A stretch of 64,000 nt of DNA from Metallyticus violacea. Taxonomy: Eukaryota > Arthropoda > Insecta > Mantodea > Metallyticidae. This document shows, piece after piece, positions 59,150-64,000 of this stretch. The notes below the pieces were generated by a model, which ran no database searches, was not told the origin of the DNA, and worked only from the letters and a program-made list of their open reading frames with translations. The stretch spans positions 44,425,501 through 44,489,500 of the forward strand of contig CM060842.1 of assembly GCA_030762175.1 (NCBI GenBank). The letters are read 5' to 3'. Made by a program: the position numbers and the translations under genes. Within the stretch, counting starts at the first letter, position 1. Every line of letters begins with the position of its first letter.

Positions 59150-60226
59150 CAACCATTTTTTCAGGTTTGGAAACAAAAAGTAATAGCTGGGAGCCAAATC
59201 CGGCCAATATGGCGGATGTAGAAGCAATTGGAAGCAAAAATTGCAGATGTGTGTGAAAGTGATGAAATAAAACTTTTTAGGCCTCTGAGCAAAACTTGTC
59301 GGCCGTTTCACGCCCTGAATAGGATAGGACGCTGATGACCTCAGATGTTGAAGAGCGTCCGTAAATAAACCAAATCAAAAACAAATCGCAAGATGTGAAA
59401 GTTTAGCCTAAATAACACCCTGCAATTGGTTCAGAAGTGAAGCATATTGCTCCCAGATGATGGTTCTGCTTCTGGAGATAGACTACGAACATCACTCCAG
59501 AAAACCGTAGCCACGACTTTTCCTGCAAATGGAACCGTTTTTGCCACCCATTGTTTGGGTTGCTCCTTCTTCTCCGGCATGCATTGCTGTTCCATCTACT
59601 GTTATGAAACGTCGGAGAAACTCACTGGAATGCTTATAAACAAGTTCAATTCTAATGCAAAATGTTTATTCGAATGTGTTTTTTGGTATATTGTTAACAA
59701 ACGCGGCACCCATCGAGCGAAGAGCTTTCTCATACATAAAACTTGTGTAAAATGTAGTGGATATAGTTTATCGAGATCTTTGCAATGTCAGCCAACTCGC
59801 AGTCTTTGAGTTTGACATTGTGAATGTTTGTCTCGTCGGTCGTAGCAGTTTTGGGGTCCCCTGAGCGTTCATCCTCTTGAATAAATGTACGAGCACCAAT
59901 AAATTCATCATTCCACTTTTTAACCATCGAAATCGAAGGGAAGGGATCATTTAATGTGGAACCTAACTCCTTTTGTATTTCTGTTAGGGTTAAACCCATC
60001 AAAACGAAGTAATTTATCATAGTTCATATTTCAGTTTTTATCCATTTTATACAAAAGGTTATGCACGAGCTTGTTTACACGGTCGTCACAAACAAGTGAC
60101 TAAGCTTACGTATCTCAAACTTTACAGCGCGCCATCTAAAGGATGATACTTAACAATTATCATAGTAATTTGGCCATCTTCACTACATCTCTGAGCCAGG
60201 CCGAGAACTTTTTAAAACGCCTCTCT
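59150..60226 (-). mobile_element. mariner transposon, decayed, interrupted by a SINE-A fragment
   Basis: The right end reversed reads AGAGAGGCGTTTTAAAAAGT TCTCGGCC with a TA border at 60227-60228. The left terminal repeat is missing. The minus-strand transposase begins MINYFVLMGLTLTEIQKELG (60020) and continues through FPSISMVKKWNDEF and ERSGDPKTATTDETNIHNVK to IAKISINYIHYILHK. Later frames are broken. Subterminal sequence matches the 41486-42718 element in the opposite orientation. Confidence 0.82.
59279..59385 (+). mobile_element. SINE-A 3' fragment nested in mariner
   Basis: Contains GGCCTCTGAGCAAAACTTGT, CGCCCTGAATAGGATAGGAC, GCTGATGACCTCAGATGTTG, AAGAGCGTCCGTAAATAAA and an A-rich tail. 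Mariner sequence (compared with 41486-42718) resumes on both sides, showing the SINE inserted into it. Confidence 0.82.
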
Positions 60227-60229
60227 TAA

Positions 60230-61785
60230 CATCAAGTTGTTACATTGTCATCATATTTTTACGAAACGTATGGTCGGTTTGTTATTTTGTTCCTGAGATC
60301 GAAAGTGAAACAGAAGAAAAATTAAGGAGAAAAATTCGAAGGAAAAGAAAAACTAAAGATAAAGGAACAAATGCTTAGAGATAAAAGAAAAGACAATATA
60401 AGGGTAACAAAAAGCGAAACGGGTACTATAAAAATAATAAAATAAGAAGAATTGGCAATAGCAACAAATTTAATCTTCAGAACTATTACAAATATTTCTC
60501 AGTTCTAATGGAAACTTTTCAGGAAGTTTCTGGGTGATGCTGAAGAAGGGAGTGGGTGTTCAAGATGCACGCGTTCTGGAAATAGCTTCGATATCTGGCA
60601 TCAGAGACAGCAGCTGCTGGGTGTGGCTTTGACTGTTTCAGCCCAGCGCAAGAACTACCAAACTATTTTCCAAAAATGTGGATGTTTAATAAAACAGCGA
60701 TTCTCCAATATAAAAGCTGAGGAAATGTATATAATATTCAAGAATTGCATATCTAAACAAAAATGTAATTGTTGTACTTCATGTGATGAAAGTTATTATT
60801 GTTTAAAATGCCAATTAACTATGTTTATTTTTGAAAAGATGTATTATGTTATGCTATTTGCTATTAAACTCATTCCCTCTCCTACTCGTGACCGGAATCA
60901 ACACGAATATTCTTCAGAACGATAGAAAATTACCGATTTGTCTTCTCTTATTGAATCTAGAGGTTGTAGTAATATTTATGGGTTTTGAGTGTTCCTTTTT
61001 AACAAATTAAAACTTACACATTAACCGTTTAGCAATAAATAAGCTTCAAGGCGGAAATTATGGTGTTAGCGTTTCAAATTAATGAGATATTACAGTAATT
61101 TTATTATTTCTTTAGCTAAATACAGCGAGCATCGTTTGTCAATTGTTTGAACAGATGATATTTGTTTACTACATGTTTAATACACTGTCTACTGTTAAAA
61201 GCTTCATTTTTATAAGAAGTTGTATAAAATATTATTACGTGGGTTTATTGATCTTTGTAGATGATATTAATGATGTGCCATAAGCAGTAAGCTGATACTG
61301 TTATCTTAACCGATGACACCATTGACACCATTCTATATCAACAATGAATTACGTGTTAAATTAAATGTTTGTGCGACTGGTTTAAATGTAGCGCATTATC
61401 ATTAAAAACTAAGATTATGAATTTATAACACAACTCACCAGGTTCCACTTTACATGTATAAATTGCTTATCAACTATTAGAACAGCCCGTAAATATCAAG
61501 TTTCTAGGTTTCCGAGTTGGAAAATACATGTCGAATATATTATCTCATCACTATGATCTACTGTCTATGCCTTCAGATTGCCATCTAATTGCAGCTGCAG
61601 ATCATCATTAAAATTGTTTATTATGCCTATTTCTATTTAATTGTGGAACATAACATAATATTTTAGAGTAATTCCATTGAAAGCAAGAGTTTTTTTCTAC
61701 AACAAAAAGACAATTGGAACATTTTTTTTATTGTCGCCTTGGTCTTCTTGCAACATCTGTAGAATGTGGATTGATACTATAGATG
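60230..61785. other. Intergenic, no gene supported
   Basis: AT-rich sequence. A 100-codon frame at 60623-60925 is Cys-rich in the middle (KQKCNCCTSCDESYYCLKC) but lacks other support. Confidence 0.4.
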
Positions 61786-61789
61786 CAAA

Positions 61790-61975
61790 TCTGTAGGGAT
61801 GAATGATTGCATAAATGAATTCGGAGTCCTTGGTGCCTTAAAGCTATTTGATATTTACCTCCTCGGAGTAAGGAAAAACTCGGGAAAAAATCCTTAACTA
61901 GTAGCTTTACTTTACTGGAATTCGCACCCAGGACCTCGGGATTAGCAATCACAAAAGCTATTACTAGATTATTGA
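61790..61975 (-). mobile_element. Single tRNA-derived SINE-like copy (family D)
   Basis: On the minus strand, AGTAATAGCTTTTGTGATTG then CCTGGGTGCGAATTCC (B box) precede a body with AGTTTTTCCTTACTCCGAGG then AGGTAAATATC. The arrangement resembles families A and B but the sequence differs. Confidence 0.4.
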
Positions 61976-62084
61976 AGCAGTTTGAATAATTTAGATGTTA
62001 CTAACAGCATTATGTAAGAACATATTTAAAAATGAATATTTTGACATTTCCTTGCGAATATATAGGACAGGATTGTCTGAGGCG

Positions 62085-62553
62085 CAGGGAAATGCTTTCG
62101 GTACTGAACTATGCTCACGGCTGACCCTTTGTGCCTAAGCACTAAATGGAGAAGGAAGGGATAAGGTAAGGGAAACACCGGACGCCCAGAATCCAAGGGG
62201 AGTAGCTGCATGGACATAGACGGAGTCCCTGAAACGATGCCAGAGAGAACACTTCGATGTCAACTGAGTTCCTCCCCCCTTCCCAAGTAAACGCCGGAGC
62301 AGAAACCTTACCAGAGCGCAAGCCACCATCACGCCGCGCCAGCTCACCTGGCCCTGACACTTTGGTTCCTGTAACTGAACCAGCTGAATGTAATTATATG
62401 AAATGAGAAAGCGAAGCATTCGTGGAATGTAAATCTACCTCCAGGGGATTCCACGAAAACATCACCCAAAGCCTGGATGACCGACCCAACGAGAACTGAA
62501 CCAGGGACCTCTCAAATGCGAGTCTCGAGCGTTCCTAAGCCACCCAGTTCGGT
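62085..62553 (-). mobile_element. SINE-C copy (~470 bp)
   Basis: Minus strand: ACCGAACTGGGTGGCTTAGG (A box), TCCCTGGTTCAGTTCTCG (B box), then GTAGATTTACATTCCACGAA, AAAGTGTCAGGGCCAGGTGA, GGCGCGGCGTGATGGTGGCT, TTCAGGGACTCCGTCTATGT and TTATCCCTTCCTTCTCCATT, ending near TTCAGTACCGAAAG. It shows the same order as 34736-35250. Confidence 0.78.
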
Positions 62554-63035
62554 TAATGAATATATACTTTCAATATTTAGATTTTATGTTAAAAATTTAC
62601 AGAGTATATGCAAATATATAACATCAATACTAGACAAAAAATCATAGACGCATTCCTATCTAAAAGAATTTCGTTGTAAACAATTTCAAATCACCATTAT
62701 CATTATTATTAACTGGCGATGATCAAAATTACAACTATGCTCTTACAGAACACCCATATAACAAGTCATTTTACTCTATAGAAGGGTCTATTAGTGAAAT
62801 ACATTTTATTTCTTTCTTTGATAACATATTAACTGTGTTGTGCAAAATATATTTAATATACCTTGACGGGGCACTAGACATAACAAATATTTAATTAACA
62901 TGTTTAAAATTTCCTTATAAACGAGTACTTTATATCACATGTCTTACATTAAAGTATGACAGAGTGTCCGGGCAGCCTGTATACCCCTGTGCTTTAATAG
63001 TTTCTTATTAGAAATATCGTTGGTGTATCATTGGC

Positions 63036-63061
63036 TATTATTATTATTATTATTATTATTA

Positions 63062-63111
<50 letters not shown>
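63036..63111. repeat. (ATT)n microsatellite
   Basis: About 25 ATT triplets with one interruption (TTTT). An open frame of tandem Asn then Ile residues across it is an artefact. Confidence 0.95.
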
Positions 63112-63435
63112 GTGTATTGTTGGTTGATAATTAAAGTATAGCGTATAGGGGTATACGGATTTCCCAACACACTAATGTACATACTTTTAAACAATTTATG
63201 CCACCTTATGCAAAACTTGCATGTCCTACATTCAAAGTATTTCTATACGAACCCTTGGAAGGCAATTAAATATTATGCTTGTTACAGCTTATTAAAAAAA
63301 TTATAAAAGTAAACAGTCATTTGAAGTATACAGATATCATAGATTACTAATTTACTATAGAGGAACAGTTAATTTTCATTTATTTGTCATTTATGGCTAC
63401 GAAAACTGTGAGAATCACTGTTTTATAGACCGTCA

Positions 63436-63702
63436 AGGGTGCCGAGATCGTTAAGGCGCGAACTCGTGAGCAGCAGATCTGGGGTTCGGTTTCCACCAGA
63501 ACCATTCCCCCTGGCTGAGGTTTATTGCAGGTTTTCCTCAGTCCTCAAATGTCAAATGTGGGAAGGTTCCCTAAAACTAAGGCCTGGAAAGTTTCCTTTA
63601 ATTAAAAAAAGATAAAAAAAACACCTCAGTTTATCATTTCATCAGTATATGGTGGGCATGTGATCATAAGTTGTTAAAATGGGCGTTAAACACCATTAAA
63701 AA
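63436..63702 (+). mobile_element. SINE-B copy
   Basis: Head GGTGCCGAGATCGTTAAGGC, CTCGTGAGCAGCAGATCTGG, B box GGTTCGGTTTCC, TTTTCCTCAGTCCTCAAATG, tail AATGGGCGTTAAACACCATT. Complete but diverged. Confidence 0.88.
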
Positions 63703-64000
63703 TATTTATAGCCTCTTATTTTCGTTTCTTTTGTAGTTTCACTGCTCTCTTTTTAATAATGTTTATCGCTTTCCTATTTTTTTAATTTTATGGTATTTTA
63801 AATGTTAAAACACCAAAGCAATTTTATTATAGATAACTCGCCAGCTCGGGAGTGCAGTGACATCTGAATAAAACATTCCAACTGGAATGGAGTTCACAAG
63901 CCAGCCACCAAGATTATCTAACTCAACTACTTGAATGAAAATTTATTTTCCTGCTCACGAAAAAACTCCCTCCTTTCTATTTCAAAGTTGGCTCGCTTTC

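Noticed and set aside
62994..63194. Open frame with a poly-Asn and poly-Ile stretch
   Set aside because: Artefact of the (ATT)n array at 63036-63111.

Overview
This window looks like non-coding-rich chromosomal DNA from an animal with a large, AT-rich genome, most likely an arthropod and probably an insect. The evidence is intron-split coding sequence with GT-AG junctions, a eukaryotic tRNA-Leu gene, several tRNA-derived SINE families, many (AAT)n/(ATT)n arrays, and mariner, Harbinger and other insect-type DNA transposon relics. The species cannot be named from the sequence. There are no bacterial operons and no CRISPR array.

The one protein-coding gene I can recognise is on the minus strand. 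Three exons at 56322-56123, 53434-53314 and 46489-46307 encode a myophilin/transgelin-like actin-binding protein of the calponin family (calponin-homology domain plus one C-terminal calponin repeat). The splice phases fit and the stop codon is present. The first coding exon, probably only a few codons, was not found. The 2.7-kb intron holds an inverted pair of SINEs. The 6.8-kb intron holds a 1.3-kb mariner and several SINE copies. A tRNA-Leu(AAG) gene lies at 12263-12182 (minus). Beside it is a frame-disrupted coding-like block (13030-12436, minus) that I could not identify. A possible GC-rich promoter with a short first exon is near 23.4-23.7 kb (plus).

Layout. 0.3-0.9 kb: transposase relic. 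3.6-5.35 kb: AT-rich 71-bp tandem array. 6.04-7.26 kb: Harbinger element with TAA target duplication; a 0.53-kb inverted derivative is at 39.2-39.7 kb. 9.35-11.19 kb and 32.02-33.63 kb: two direct copies of an unclassified module containing ~139-bp tandem units. 11.2-11.65 and 58.15-58.58 kb: reverse transcriptase tails of a LINE. 15.1-16.3 kb: hAT-like relic broken by a SINE and (CATA)n. 16.74-18.0, 19.4-19.8, 41.5-42.7, 48.0-49.3 and 59.15-60.2 kb: five mariner copies of at least four lineages. 21.8-22.4 kb: pogo/Tigger-like relic. 29.95-31.43 kb: IS630/Tc1-like relic split by a SINE.

Four tRNA-derived SINE families are distinguished here as A (~290 bp), B (~270 bp), C (~500 bp) and D (single copy). 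These family letters are mine. The biology of the window is mainly a record of nested transposition around one muscle/cytoskeletal gene. All family assignments come from recognising motifs by eye; no database search was run.
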